Assembly (NCBI RefSeq): GCF_905397285.1
Contig: NZ_CAJPUX010000001.1
Span: 1,426,001-1,490,000, forward strand
Reading direction: 5' to 3'
Length of the DNA: 64,000 nt
Source of the DNA: Cupriavidus plantarum
GTDB lineage: Bacteria; Pseudomonadota; Gammaproteobacteria; Burkholderiales; Burkholderiaceae
Shown: positions 35,307 through 43,257 of the stretch, piece after piece
Numbering within the stretch: position 1 is the stretch's first letter
How the letters are laid out: each line of letters starts with the position of its first letter
Notes under the pieces: model-generated
Told to the model about the DNA's origin: nothing
The model's input: the letters and a program-made list of their open reading frames with translations, nothing else
Databases searched by the model: none
Made by a program: the position numbers and the translations under genes

Positions 35307-36863
35307 TTATGGTGCCGTCAGAGACACCATGGACGACCTGGCTTGCCTGGTGGTTTCGGCGATCTGCTGATGCTGCTGGATCAGCGTGCTTCGCATCTGC
35401 GCGTTGGCGAGCTCGCTCATGGCATCCATACCGGCGGGCGCCGCCGGGGTGTTGGAGCCTGTCGATTGCGTGGCGTCATCTCGGGTGGCCGGAGCGCCGC
35501 GCCGGGGGGACTCGTCCTGGGCGCGCCGCGCCGCGATGACGGACGCCGGGGCCGCGGCCTCGAAATGCCCGCCCATATCGACCACGATGACGTCGCGCCG
35601 ATGGTCGTCGTCGGGTCCCGTGGTTTCGACGTGGAGCACTCCGCTGGCGTCGGATACCGTGACCATGCGCAGCGGGCGCTCCAGCCCGAGGCCGTTGTTG
35701 ATCAGCGAGACGATGCCGTCGGCGATCCTGCCTTGCGCGGGCAGTTTGTCGCCGGGGCGGATGCCCATGGACGGGTCCTGCTCGATGATCGCGCGGAACT
35801 GATTGACGAGCGGTGCATGATCGCTGTCGTAGTCGCCGGTGGCATGCTGCATCAGCGAGATGAGCAGGCAGTTATTTGTCGCCCAGTTCGGGTCCGCGCC
35901 CGGTGCCCCCTCCGCGGGGGTGCGGCGCGTGTTGCCGCTGTTCGGGATCAGCATCATGTCGTGCCCGGCGAGTACCTTCGCGATGCGGTCGGTGCGGGTA
36001 ACGTGTGCCGACGCCTCTTCGAGATATTCGGTCGCATTGGCGTAGGCGGCCCTCTCCGTCTCGCCGAGCTTGTCCCATGGCGTGACCGCGGTCTCGAGCG
36101 GCGGGATCTTGCGCAGTCCCGCTAGCGCCTGGGCAACCGACTGCTGTTCGTCTCGCGCGTGGGCGGGGGGCATGCCATGCGGGCCTGCCGTCGCTTCCTT
36201 GAGGCTGAGCGCGATCGCGCGGTCGATGTCGGCCTGTTCGCGCGGGTCGAGTTGCGCCGAGGCGGTGTAGGCGGGTGCGGGCATGGTGGGATGTCCCGTC
36301 GCGTGCGACTCCCATCCGGGGACCTCGGCCGTGGCATGCATCGTGGCCATGATCTCGTTCAACTGTGCATGCAGCTGCGCCCCGATCGCATCGTCGGCCG
36401 GCGGGGGCTGGAGGTGGAACGGCAGCGGTTGTGGGAACGTCGACGGGGGAGGCGCTTGCGGGGGGACGCCCCGCGGCGGGCTGGCGGGCGGCGTGTAAGT
36501 GTGTGCGTAGGGCGGCGGTCCCGGCGGCGGCGCGTAGCGTTCGTGCGGCGCGGGCTTGGCCGAGTAGGGCGGCGGCGGCTGGTGGCCGTGGAACCGGTCC
36601 ATGCCGGTGGCGTGCGGATTGAAGGCGGCGCCGGCGGCCTGAGGCGCCGGGCGGCTGGGGCGGCGGAGCGGCGGGGGCTGCACCGCATGCACCTGCGTGG
36701 CCGTGAACGCCGTGATGCCGGCGTTGGCGTAGAACTCTTTCGCGTAGTGCTTCGCGAGTGGCCGCACAAGCGGCCGGAGGATTGCTGGAAATTCGCCCGA
36801 GATCTGGTCTGCGATTTGGGACGCCAGCGAGTACGGTTTGAGGAGGAAGGTATTGTTCGGCAT
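35307..36863 (-). CDS. Candidate host-directed OTU-like deubiquitinase with UIM and PPxY motifs
   Basis: 518-residue protein that I cannot assign to a named family. Seen in sequence: no signal peptide; residues 62-155 are Pro-rich and contain two PPPY motifs (97-100, 116-119), the ligand of WW domains; residues 209-224, EQADIDRAIALSLKEA, match the ubiquitin-interacting-motif consensus (hydrophobic-x-x-Ala-x-x-x-Ser-x-x-acidic: Ile213, Ala216, Ser220, Glu223); residues 328-360 read ATNNCLLISLMQHATG then DHAPLVNQFRAII, like the OTU protease Cys helix and following LR helix, with Cys332 as candidate nucleophile; residues 427-435 VVDMGGHFE offer the candidate catalytic His433. The C-terminus is Ala/Gln-rich. 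GAGG precedes ATG 36863. Known: UIMs and PPxY motifs are eukaryotic interaction signals, and bacterial OTU proteases are secreted effectors. Inferred: a translocated deubiquitinase. No secretion system is visible in the window. Function not proven. Confidence 0.55.
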   Translation of the reverse strand: MPNNTFLLKPYSLASQIADQISGEFPAILRPLVRPLAKHYAKEFYANAGITAFTATQVHAVQPPPLRRPSRPAPQAAGAAFNPHATGMDRFHGHQPPPPYSAKPAPHERYAPPPGPPPYAHTYTPPASPPRGVPPQAPPPSTFPQPLPFHLQPPPADDAIGAQLHAQLNEIMATMHATAEVPGWESHATGHPTMPAPAYTASAQLDPREQADIDRAIALSLKEATAGPHGMPPAHARDEQQSVAQALAGLRKIPPLETAVTPWDKLGETERAAYANATEYLEEASAHVTRTDRIAKVLAGHDMMLIPNSGNTRRTPAEGAPGADPNWATNNCLLISLMQHATGDYDSDHAPLVNQFRAIIEQDPSMGIRPGDKLPAQGRIADGIVSLINNGLGLERPLRMVTVSDASGVLHVETTGPDDDHRRDVIVVDMGGHFEAAAPASVIAARRAQDESPRRGAPATRDDATQSTGSNTPAAPAGMDAMSELANAQMRSTLIQQHQQIAETTRQARSSMVSLTAP

Positions 36864-37176
36864 GCACGGGCCTCGCTATCCGATGGCACCTCAGGCGCCC
36901 ATTACTGGCGTCATGAGAGACGACACTTCAGACGACACTACGTCCGCCGCACCATGCCTTGGACGCTCCCGCAGCGTAGCGCCCCGATCGCGCGCAAGCG
37001 CCAGCCGCTTCGCTCTCGACGCCCACGCTTCGCATACGGGGGCGACGCCTCGTTTCGGCGTGGGGGCGGCACCGATGCCGTGCGGGCAGAAATCTTGCAT
37101 ACTCCGTGGCAGCCCAGCCGGAGCCCATCCGATGCGCCCGGCACCGGCCTCCAGAACCCCCGCACGCCATGACGCC
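36864..37176. other. Intergenic region between the OTU-like gene and a divergent LysR gene
   Basis: 313 nt with no convincing gene. It holds a short imperfect direct repeat (AGACGACACT twice, within about 36913-36940). I looked for a HrpB-type TTCG-N16-TTCG box upstream of the OTU-like gene and found none, and saw no clear -35/-10 pair. Frames that remain open through here are by-products of high G+C. Confidence 0.4.
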
Positions 37177-38208
37177 ATGAATACCCGCTTTCTCGAAACG
37201 CTGCTGTCGCTGGCACGCTCGGGAAGCATTCGCGCCACCGCGCGCGAACTGCATGCCACGCCTGCCGCCATCTCCTCGCGCATCAAGGCCCTGGAAGCCG
37301 AGCTCGGGGTGACGCTCGTCGATCGCGGCACCAGTCAGTTCCGCCTCAGCGACGACGGCGAGCGGTTGCTCAATCATGCGCGCGAGGTCGTGCATGCCGC
37401 GCGGACGCTGCAACTCGCCGCGCAGCGGGGGCAGCAAATCTCGGGGCGTCTCAGGCTCGGCGTCGTGGAGACCGTGGTGCACAGCTGGCTGCCGCATTTC
37501 GTGCGCGCGCTGGAAACCGGGTATCCCGAGCTCGTCGTGGACCTGACCGTCGATGCCACCGCCGTGCTGGGCCCGCGGCTGCTGGCTGGCGACCTCGACC
37601 TCGTGCTGCAGGTGGAAAGCGCGATCGATCCGTCGATCGTCGCGCAACCGCTCGCGCGTTATCCCGTGCGGTGGATCGCGCGAAGGGACATGCTGGCCGA
37701 GACCGACACGCAGGACGATCTCGTGCGCGCCGTGCTGCGGCATCCCGTGCTCACATTCGGTCGTGGCACGCTGCCGCAACTCGCTGTGGATGCGATGGTC
37801 AGCGGCCTGGCCAGCGCGCATGGCGTGCCGCTCTCGCAGACGCGCGTCACGTGCATGCCGTCCGTCGCCGCGATGATCCATCTGCTGCGCGACGGTTATG
37901 GCGTGGCGGCCGTCCCGAGCCTGCTCGTGGCGGAGTATCTCGACACCGGCGAACTCGTCGAACTCCCGATGCTGCCGTCGCCTCCGCCGATCGTGATCGC
38001 GCTGTATCGGCGCGACGATGCACGCGTGGCGGTGCATGCCGCGGCGGGCGTGGCGCGTGACGTTTGCCGTCAGTATTGCGATTCGCTGCCCACGGCGACC
38101 ATCGAGGCGCTAAACGGCGCGCTAGACGACGCGCTAAGTGAGACCATAAGCGAGACGATAAACGAGACGATAAGCGAGACGATAAGCGAGGCAACAATCG
38201 ACCGCTGA
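37177..38208 (+). CDS. LysR family transcriptional regulator with repeat-encoded C-terminal tail
   Basis: 343 residues. Standard LysR winged helix (FLETLLSLARSGSIRATARE; HATPAAISSRIKALEAELG) and effector domain (SGRLRLGVVETVVHSWLPHF; LLAGDLDLVLQVE; GYGVAAVPSLLVAEYL). The final 25 or so residues (ETISETINETISETISEAT) are encoded by a 12-bp tandem repeat and are not part of the family fold; length is therefore above the usual 300. Start ATG 37177 gives the typical MNTRFLETL. Divergent from the OTU-like gene but 313 nt away; target unknown. Confidence 0.88.
   Translation: MNTRFLETLLSLARSGSIRATARELHATPAAISSRIKALEAELGVTLVDRGTSQFRLSDDGERLLNHAREVVHAARTLQLAAQRGQQISGRLRLGVVETVVHSWLPHFVRALETGYPELVVDLTVDATAVLGPRLLAGDLDLVLQVESAIDPSIVAQPLARYPVRWIARRDMLAETDTQDDLVRAVLRHPVLTFGRGTLPQLAVDAMVSGLASAHGVPLSQTRVTCMPSVAAMIHLLRDGYGVAAVPSLLVAEYLDTGELVELPMLPSPPPIVIALYRRDDARVAVHAAAGVARDVCRQYCDSLPTATIEALNGALDDALSETISETINETISETISEATIDR
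38140..38187 (+). repeat. 12-bp tandem repeat, four copies, at the 3' end of a LysR gene
   Basis: Units GAGACCATAAGC, GAGACGATAAAC, GAGACGATAAGC, GAGACGATAAGC, in frame, encoding an Glu-Thr-Ile-Ser/Asn tail. It ends 21 nt before the LysR stop, which is itself 2 nt from the stop of the convergent mnmH gene. Confidence 0.93.
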
Positions 38209-38210
38209 CG

Positions 38211-39308
38211 CTATGCGCCGAGCCGCCTGAGATAAGCGACGACCGCCCCGGCATCGCCGCTCATGACGATGCGGTCGCGCTTGAGTTGCCGCTGATACGC
38301 ATACATGGGGTCGTAGTATTCGACGAGCAGTCGGGCGATCCATGCACGGTGCGCATCGACGGCGCCGGTGTCGCGCTGCACATCGAGCGCCTCGTCCAGC
38401 ATGGCCCGCAGCCGTTTGTGCCGCTCGCCGCCGAGCCGTTTGGCGATCTTGTCGAGGCTCTGGCGCAGGCGCTCCGCAAACCGCGCGTCGCCGTCGCTTG
38501 CACCATAGGCCGCGATGAACTCCGCGCGGAGGTTCACCACGTAGTCGCGCAGGATGCGCTCGATGCGATGTTCCAGCGTGTCCTCCAGCCAGACGAGCGG
38601 ACATTGCTGCATCGCCTGATAGAGGTCGAACGGCATGCTGCGGCCGCCGACGGTCTGGCCCTCGTCCTCGAACACGAGCACGCGATGGCCCGCATCCTGC
38701 CGCCGCAGGATGTCGATGGCCAGCGCGTTCTCGAAATCGATCTGCGCGGGCTGCGCGCGCACGCGCTTGCCGAAGCTCGAGCCGCGATGATGCGCGTGGC
38801 CTTCGAGGTCGATGCCTTGCGCGAGGCCGGTCAGTACGTCGGTCTTGCCGGTGCCGGTCATGCCGCCCAGCACGACCATCGCGGTCGGGCGGGCGGCCTT
38901 CGCGATGGTTTCGAGCAGGAAGCCGCGCATGGCCTTGTAGCCGCCCGTGACGCGCGGGTACGCAATACCGGCTTCTTCGCGCAGCCACGTTTGCACGATC
39001 TGCGAGCGCATGCCGCCGCGGAAGCAGTAGAGGTAGCCGTCGGGATGCGCGTTGGCAAACGCCGCCCACGCGGCGAGGCGCGACGCCTTGACCTCGCCGC
39101 TGACCAGCCGATGCCCGAGCGCGATGGCGGCGTCGGGGCCTTGCTGGGTGTAGCAGAGACCGACCTCGTGGCGCTCCCTGTCCGACATCAGCGGCAGATT
39201 GGCCGCATGCGGGAACGCGCCGCGCGCGAACTCGATGGGCGCGCGGGCGTCCATGAGTGGGGTGTCGGAGAGGAAGAGGGCGCGGTAGTCGGCGGTGTCG
39301 GCGCGCAT
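38211..39308 (-). CDS. mnmH: tRNA 2-selenouridine synthase MnmH (SelU/YbbB)
   Basis: 365 residues. An N-terminal rhodanese domain with catalytic Cys95 in [10 protein letters not shown] is followed by a P-loop domain ([19 protein letters not shown], about 145-163) and the family segments [15 protein letters not shown] and [11 protein letters not shown]. The enzyme converts 2-thiouridine at the tRNA wobble position to 2-selenouridine through a geranylated intermediate, using selenophosphate. No selD was found nearby. Start ATG 39308 has only a weak ribosome site. Convergent with the LysR gene. Confidence 0.93.
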   Translation of the reverse strand: MRADTADYRALFLSDTPLMDARAPIEFARGAFPHAANLPLMSDRERHEVGLCYTQQGPDAAIALGHRLVSGEVKASRLAAWAAFANAHPDGYLYCFRGGMRSQIVQTWLREEAGIAYPRVTGGYKAMRGFLLETIAKAARPTAMVVLGGMTGTGKTDVLTGLAQGIDLEGHAHHRGSSFGKRVRAQPAQIDFENALAIDILRRQDAGHRVLVFEDEGQTVGGRSMPFDLYQAMQQCPLVWLEDTLEHRIERILRDYVVNLRAEFIAAYGASDGDARFAERLRQSLDKIAKRLGGERHKRLRAMLDEALDVQRDTGAVDAHRAWIARLLVEYYDPMYAYQRQLKRDRIVMSGDAGAVVAYLRRLGA

Positions 39309-39372
39309 GGCAGTGGTTTCTTGGTCCAGCCCTTTGGTGCAACGAATTCTGCAGAATGATAGCGCGCGGCAA

Positions 39373-40857
39373 TCAGGCGCTGGCCGCGACAGCCAGCAGG
39401 TCCGCGGTATGGACCATGCGCTCGCGGACCTCCCGGAGCATTGGGTACTGATGCAGGACGGTGGCCCATCGGGGCGACGTGAGGAGCTGGTCCCACACGG
39501 GGGCGAGCATGGACACTTCGGGGTCCGCGCCTTCGGCGAGAGCGCTCGCATAGTCGAGACTCGCCGCGGCCGACAACAACTGCATGCGGCTGGCGGCGCC
39601 GAGCACGCGCGGCGTGGCGTCTGCCGGGGCATCGCAGCAGTAGAGGAAGGCCGCGACACCGCTCTCGTCGCGGTGGCCGTCACGTTCGGGGTCCTTTTGC
39701 CGGTCGGCCCCGCGCATGCCGAAGGCATGTAGCGAGCCACCGTGCAACCAGACCGTGCCCTCGTTGGTGTCGAACGCGTAGCGCTTGTCCGGGTCGGCAT
39801 GGCCAAGCAGCCGCAGCCCGCGGAGCAGGCGTGGGAAGTCCGTGGTGGCGGCCTCGACCGATGCCTTTACCTCCAGCAGCAGGCAGATGTCGTAATCGTG
39901 CGTATCGCCGCCACCCGGTCTTTGCCGGAGGAGCACGACGTCCCACTCGCTCTTGGCGCGGTCGTGGCTGGCGGGGATGGTGGAGGGAACGCGCATCGAG
40001 GTGACGATGCGGTAAGGGGAGGCCGTGCCGGGTACGTCGGCGGCACGGTAACGCGCATCGGCGTTGAGCCGATCCGCCATGACGGCCAGCGCCCGCGCGG
40101 CGGCGGCCTCCGCGGCGGCCCCCCGCTCCCGCGAGGCGACTCCGGCCGAGGTCGCCGTGGCCGTGCCCGCCTCAGGCCCATGTCGAGACCACAGGGCGCG
40201 GTACGCCGCGACGCGTGGGTGCGATGCCAGCGCGTCGAGGCGCTGCATGCGCGCCAGCGCCGGGTGGGCGAGCAGCTTGTCGATGCCGGGGGCGATGAGG
40301 GAGGCGATAAGGGGGGCGCTACCGCCGCCATCCCCATCGGCGGCAACGCCAGGCAGCGCCCGGAGTTGCCGCGCCGTGGATTCGAGCGCGGGCCAATCGC
40401 CTTGCGTGGCCGCGGCGTGCAGGCGCTCGAGGGCCGCGCGCTGGTCCGCATCGGCGGTGCGCGCCCGCCGGCCCGGATGGGCGATGGCGTTGACCGCGCC
40501 GCGCAGTTGCCGCCGGTCCTGCTCGGCATGCGTGGACAGCGACGCATACTCCCGGACCGCCGCCACGCGATGCCGGAGCATCATGGCCTGGAATACCGGG
40601 TCGCCCGCATCCTCGCGCAATGCCTGCCGCACGAGCTGCGCCAGCGCGCCAAGAAACGCCTGTCGGACTTCCGATGGTGGAGGCGCGCCGTCCGGCCCGA
40701 TCGACAGACGCGCCCGTTCGATGGCCACCGCGACCGCCACGGCCGGCGACGCCACGTTCGTGGCCAGCGCCGTCAGGTCGGGCAGCCGGTAGCGGCGGGT
40801 GACGATTTGCAGCAGGCGGTCGAGCAAGGGCGGAGGGGTCATGAGCAGCAGGGACAT
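39373..40857 (-). CDS. Unknown protein with PD-(D/E)XK nuclease-like core
   Basis: 494-residue protein that I do not recognise. The N-terminal half is Ala/Arg-rich and helical. From about residue 245 it shows a plausible PD-(D/E)XK arrangement: Glu250 in a helix ([20 protein letters not shown]), Asp306 in the strand SEWDVVLL, and Glu329-Val-Lys331 in the strand CLLLEVKAS, the classical D...ExK active site. Downstream are [13 protein letters not shown] and an [10 protein letters not shown] strand. This motif assignment is by eye and could be coincidental. Start is 40857 or 40842 (both ATG, neither with a clear ribosome site). It is divergent from an AAA-type ATPase gene across 168 nt that include an AT-rich operator-like region, so the two may work together. 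Confidence 0.6.
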   Translation of the reverse strand: MSLLLMTPPPLLDRLLQIVTRRYRLPDLTALATNVASPAVAVAVAIERARLSIGPDGAPPPSEVRQAFLGALAQLVRQALREDAGDPVFQAMMLRHRVAAVREYASLSTHAEQDRRQLRGAVNAIAHPGRRARTADADQRAALERLHAAATQGDWPALESTARQLRALPGVAADGDGGGSAPLIASLIAPGIDKLLAHPALARMQRLDALASHPRVAAYRALWSRHGPEAGTATATSAGVASRERGAAAEAAAARALAVMADRLNADARYRAADVPGTASPYRIVTSMRVPSTIPASHDRAKSEWDVVLLRQRPGGGDTHDYDICLLLEVKASVEAATTDFPRLLRGLRLLGHADPDKRYAFDTNEGTVWLHGGSLHAFGMRGADRQKDPERDGHRDESGVAAFLYCCDAPADATPRVLGAASRMQLLSAAASLDYASALAEGADPEVSMLAPVWDQLLTSPRWATVLHQYPMLREVRERMVHTADLLAVAASA

Positions 40858-40980
40858 GAGCGAAGGAGACGCAAGCACGGCAGACGCATTACAGCACGCG
40901 CCGCCACCGCACGGGCCACGGCACGGGCCTTCCGCCTCCGCATCCCGGCGCTTTACCCGCGCCACTGACCGGTTGTATCA

Positions 40981-41033
40981 TGACTTCTCAATAAATCTGA
41001 GAAGTATCAATTTTCGTGAGAAGTCATGAGAAG
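40981..41033. promoter_or_regulatory. Operator-like repeats ahead of the ATPase gene
   Basis: An inverted repeat ACTTCTCA-ATAAATC-TGAGAAGT (40983-41005) is followed by two further direct copies of the half-site, TGAGAAGT at 41017-41024 and ATGAGAAG at 41026-41033, the last spanning the ATPase start codon. The segment is markedly AT-rich compared with its surroundings. Overlap with the start suggests autorepression or a shared operator for the divergent pair; this is inference. Confidence 0.55.
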
Positions 41034-42162
41034 CGGTGACCGTACCCCGGACGACCCCTGGCATTTCCCGCGCCCGGAACTGGCCGACGCGTACCTGCAG
41101 GCATTCGAACTCAAGCTCTCCGCCGCACGCGGGTTGTTTGCGCGCCGGCGCATGGGCAAGACCGAGTTTCTGCGGCAGGACCTGATTCCCGCAGCGCTCG
41201 ACCGCGGCTACCTGACGGCGTACACCAACCTGTGGGACCGCCGCACCTCGCCGGAAATCGCACTCGTCTCGGCATTGAACGAAGCGCTGGAGCCCAAAGG
41301 CGCCGCGGCAGTGCTGTCGCGGCTGCGTGCCCCGGTAAAGAAGCTGAAGGCCGGCGCGAAGTTACCCGGCGGGATCGAGGGTACGCTCGAAGCCGAGCTC
41401 GGTAAAGCCGGCGCGGACCGAACCAGCGCCCTCCATGAAGTATTGAAGCAACTCGACGGCGCAAAAAAGACCCTGCTGCTGGTCATCGACGAAGCCCAGG
41501 TCCTTGCCCGCGCCGACCACGGCGATTTCGCGCATGCGTTGCGCGCCGCGCTAGACATCCGCAAGGACCGCATCAAGGTCATCTTCGCCGGCAGCTCGGA
41601 AACCACCCTGCGCGCGATGTTCGCCCGCGCGTCCGAGCCGTTCTACAACTGGGCCCCGCTGGAGCCGTTTCCGCTGCTCGGCGACGAGTTCGTGGCATAC
41701 AGCATCAGGCTGCTGAACAGCATGGCCCGAAACAAGCTGACGCTCGAACAGGGATTGCGCGCGTTCGAGGCCCTGCATCGAACCCCGGAGTTTTTCAAGC
41801 GCTTCATCGAGCGGTACATGCTGTACCAGACCCAGGGCGACACCGCGGCGCTTGTTCATACGAAGGCGTCGGTGTTCTCCGACGAGCATTCGCTCCAGCA
41901 ATGGCAAGAGATCAAGGCATCGGACCGCGCCATCCTGTACCTCATCGCGCGCGGCGAGCCGGACCTCCACGCAGCGGCCACGCTCGAAAAGCTCGGCGCC
42001 ATGTTAGGCAAGCCAGCCACGCGGAATACGGCGGCTCATGCACTGAGACGGCTCATGGCGGACAACGTCGTCACGCGCCTGTCGATGGGCGACTACCGCA
42101 TCGAGGATGAAGCGTTCGCCGAATGGATACGGCGGCGCCCCGCACCATCGGTCTCGGATTAG
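41026..42162 (+). CDS. AAA-type ATPase of the archaeal-ATPase/STAND-like class
   Basis: 378 residues. P-loop FARRRMGKTEFLRQ (about 38-51), the R-R-x-GKT form typical of archaeal-type ATPases and their bacterial relatives, Walker B TLLLVIDEAQVL (149-160), and a sensor-like VIFAGSSETTLRAMF. The C-terminal third looks like a winged helix (AHALRRLMADNVVTRLSMGDYRIED), as in DUF234-type ATPases. No membrane segment. Start ATG 41026 has GAG five bases upstream within the repeat region. Divergent from the PD-(D/E)XK-like gene. A NACHT-like sensor or a DNA-transaction ATPase are both possible; function unknown. Confidence 0.72.
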   Translation: MRSGDRTPDDPWHFPRPELADAYLQAFELKLSAARGLFARRRMGKTEFLRQDLIPAALDRGYLTAYTNLWDRRTSPEIALVSALNEALEPKGAAAVLSRLRAPVKKLKAGAKLPGGIEGTLEAELGKAGADRTSALHEVLKQLDGAKKTLLLVIDEAQVLARADHGDFAHALRAALDIRKDRIKVIFAGSSETTLRAMFARASEPFYNWAPLEPFPLLGDEFVAYSIRLLNSMARNKLTLEQGLRAFEALHRTPEFFKRFIERYMLYQTQGDTAALVHTKASVFSDEHSLQQWQEIKASDRAILYLIARGEPDLHAAATLEKLGAMLGKPATRNTAAHALRRLMADNVVTRLSMGDYRIEDEAFAEWIRRRPAPSVSD

Positions 42163-42261
42163 CACCCAACCCGCACCAGGGTCCCGGCACCGCATTGATG
42201 CATCTTTCATGGCATGCAAGTTGCTGCTTGCGTGGCGCCGACTACTTTCATGGTGCGTGGA

Positions 42262-43251
42262 ATGAACCGAACACTCAGACAGCTTTCCGCAGCAGGTGCA
42301 GTGCTTCTTTCCCTCTTGTCGCTCGCGTCCGTCGTCCCCGCGCAAGCGCAGGAAAAATGGCCCACGCGGCCCGTCAAGATCGTCGTGCCATTCCCCGCGG
42401 GCGGCGGAACCGACAGCATCGCCCGTTTTCTGGGCGAGCGTATGGCGCTGGAACTGAAAACCCCCGTGCTCATCGAGAACCGTCCCGGCGCGGGCGGCAT
42501 CATCGGCGCACAGACCGCGGCCAATGCCCCGGCGGACGGCTACACGGTGCTGCTCGGCTCCAACAGCACGCTCGTCAGCAACCGCTTCCTGTACTCGAAG
42601 CTGCCGTACAATCCCGACAACTTCGAACCGGTCGGCGAGGTGGGCGTGCAATCGCTCGTGCTCGTCGTGAACAGCTCGATGCCCGTGAATTCGCTCGCGG
42701 AGTTCGTGGCGTATGCCAAGGCGCATCCCGGGAAGGTCAACTACGCGTCGTTCGGCCAGGGCACCACCTCGCATCTGGCCGGCGAAATGTTCAAGCAGAC
42801 CGCCGGCATCGACATGGTTCACGTGCCGTTCAAGGGCGCCGCGGAGGCGATTCCGGCGCTGATGGCCGGTAGCGTCGACGCGTACTTCGATACGATCGTC
42901 TCCAGCCTGCCGCATATCAAGAGCGGCAAGTTCCGCGCGCTTGGCGTGACCACGCCCAAGCGCTCGTCGGCCATGCCCTCGCTGCCGACGATTGCCGAGC
43001 AGGGCTATCCGGGCTTCGAGATGTACCCGTGGTACGGCATGACGGTGCTCAAGGGTACCCCGAAGGATGTCCAGCAAAAGCTCCGCGCCGCGCTCGCCAC
43101 GAGCCTCGCCGATCCCGACCTGCGTCGGCGCCTGACCGAAAGCGGCACCGAGGTGAACTACGCCGACGCGCCGGAATTCGCGGCGCTGATTCGCAACGAC
43201 AGCGTCAATATCGAGAAGCTCGTGAAGTCCGTCGGCATCGCGGTGCAGTGA
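42262..43251 (+). CDS. Bug family tripartite tricarboxylate transporter substrate-binding protein
   Basis: 329 residues. Signal peptide MNRTLRQLSAAGAVLLSLLS to about VVPAQAQ; family motifs WPTRPVKIVVPFPAGGGTDS, ELKTPVLIENRPGAGGIIG, APADGYTVLLGSN and VHVPFKGAAEAIPALMAG. All positions that bind the carboxylate-bridging waters in Bug structures appear conserved by eye. I start at ATG 42262, which places the signal peptide at the N-terminus; ATGs at 42214 and 42250 are in frame upstream. It converges on the PrpR-like gene, and may serve the CoA-ester pathway that regulator controls, though it is not in that operon. Confidence 0.9.
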   Translation: MNRTLRQLSAAGAVLLSLLSLASVVPAQAQEKWPTRPVKIVVPFPAGGGTDSIARFLGERMALELKTPVLIENRPGAGGIIGAQTAANAPADGYTVLLGSNSTLVSNRFLYSKLPYNPDNFEPVGEVGVQSLVLVVNSSMPVNSLAEFVAYAKAHPGKVNYASFGQGTTSHLAGEMFKQTAGIDMVHVPFKGAAEAIPALMAGSVDAYFDTIVSSLPHIKSGKFRALGVTTPKRSSAMPSLPTIAEQGYPGFEMYPWYGMTVLKGTPKDVQQKLRAALATSLADPDLRRRLTESGTEVNYADAPEFAALIRNDSVNIEKLVKSVGIAVQ

Positions 43252-43257
43252 AGCCCC

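Noticed and set aside
36864..36960. Search for a HrpB-type promoter box upstream of the OTU-like gene
   Set aside because: No TTCG-N16-TTCG pattern on the relevant strand, so control by a type III secretion regulator is not supported by sequence.
36159..37172. 337-codon plus-strand frame antisense to the OTU-like gene
   Set aside because: Gly/Arg-rich with no domain features; the minus-strand frame has a ribosome site, UIM and structured segments.
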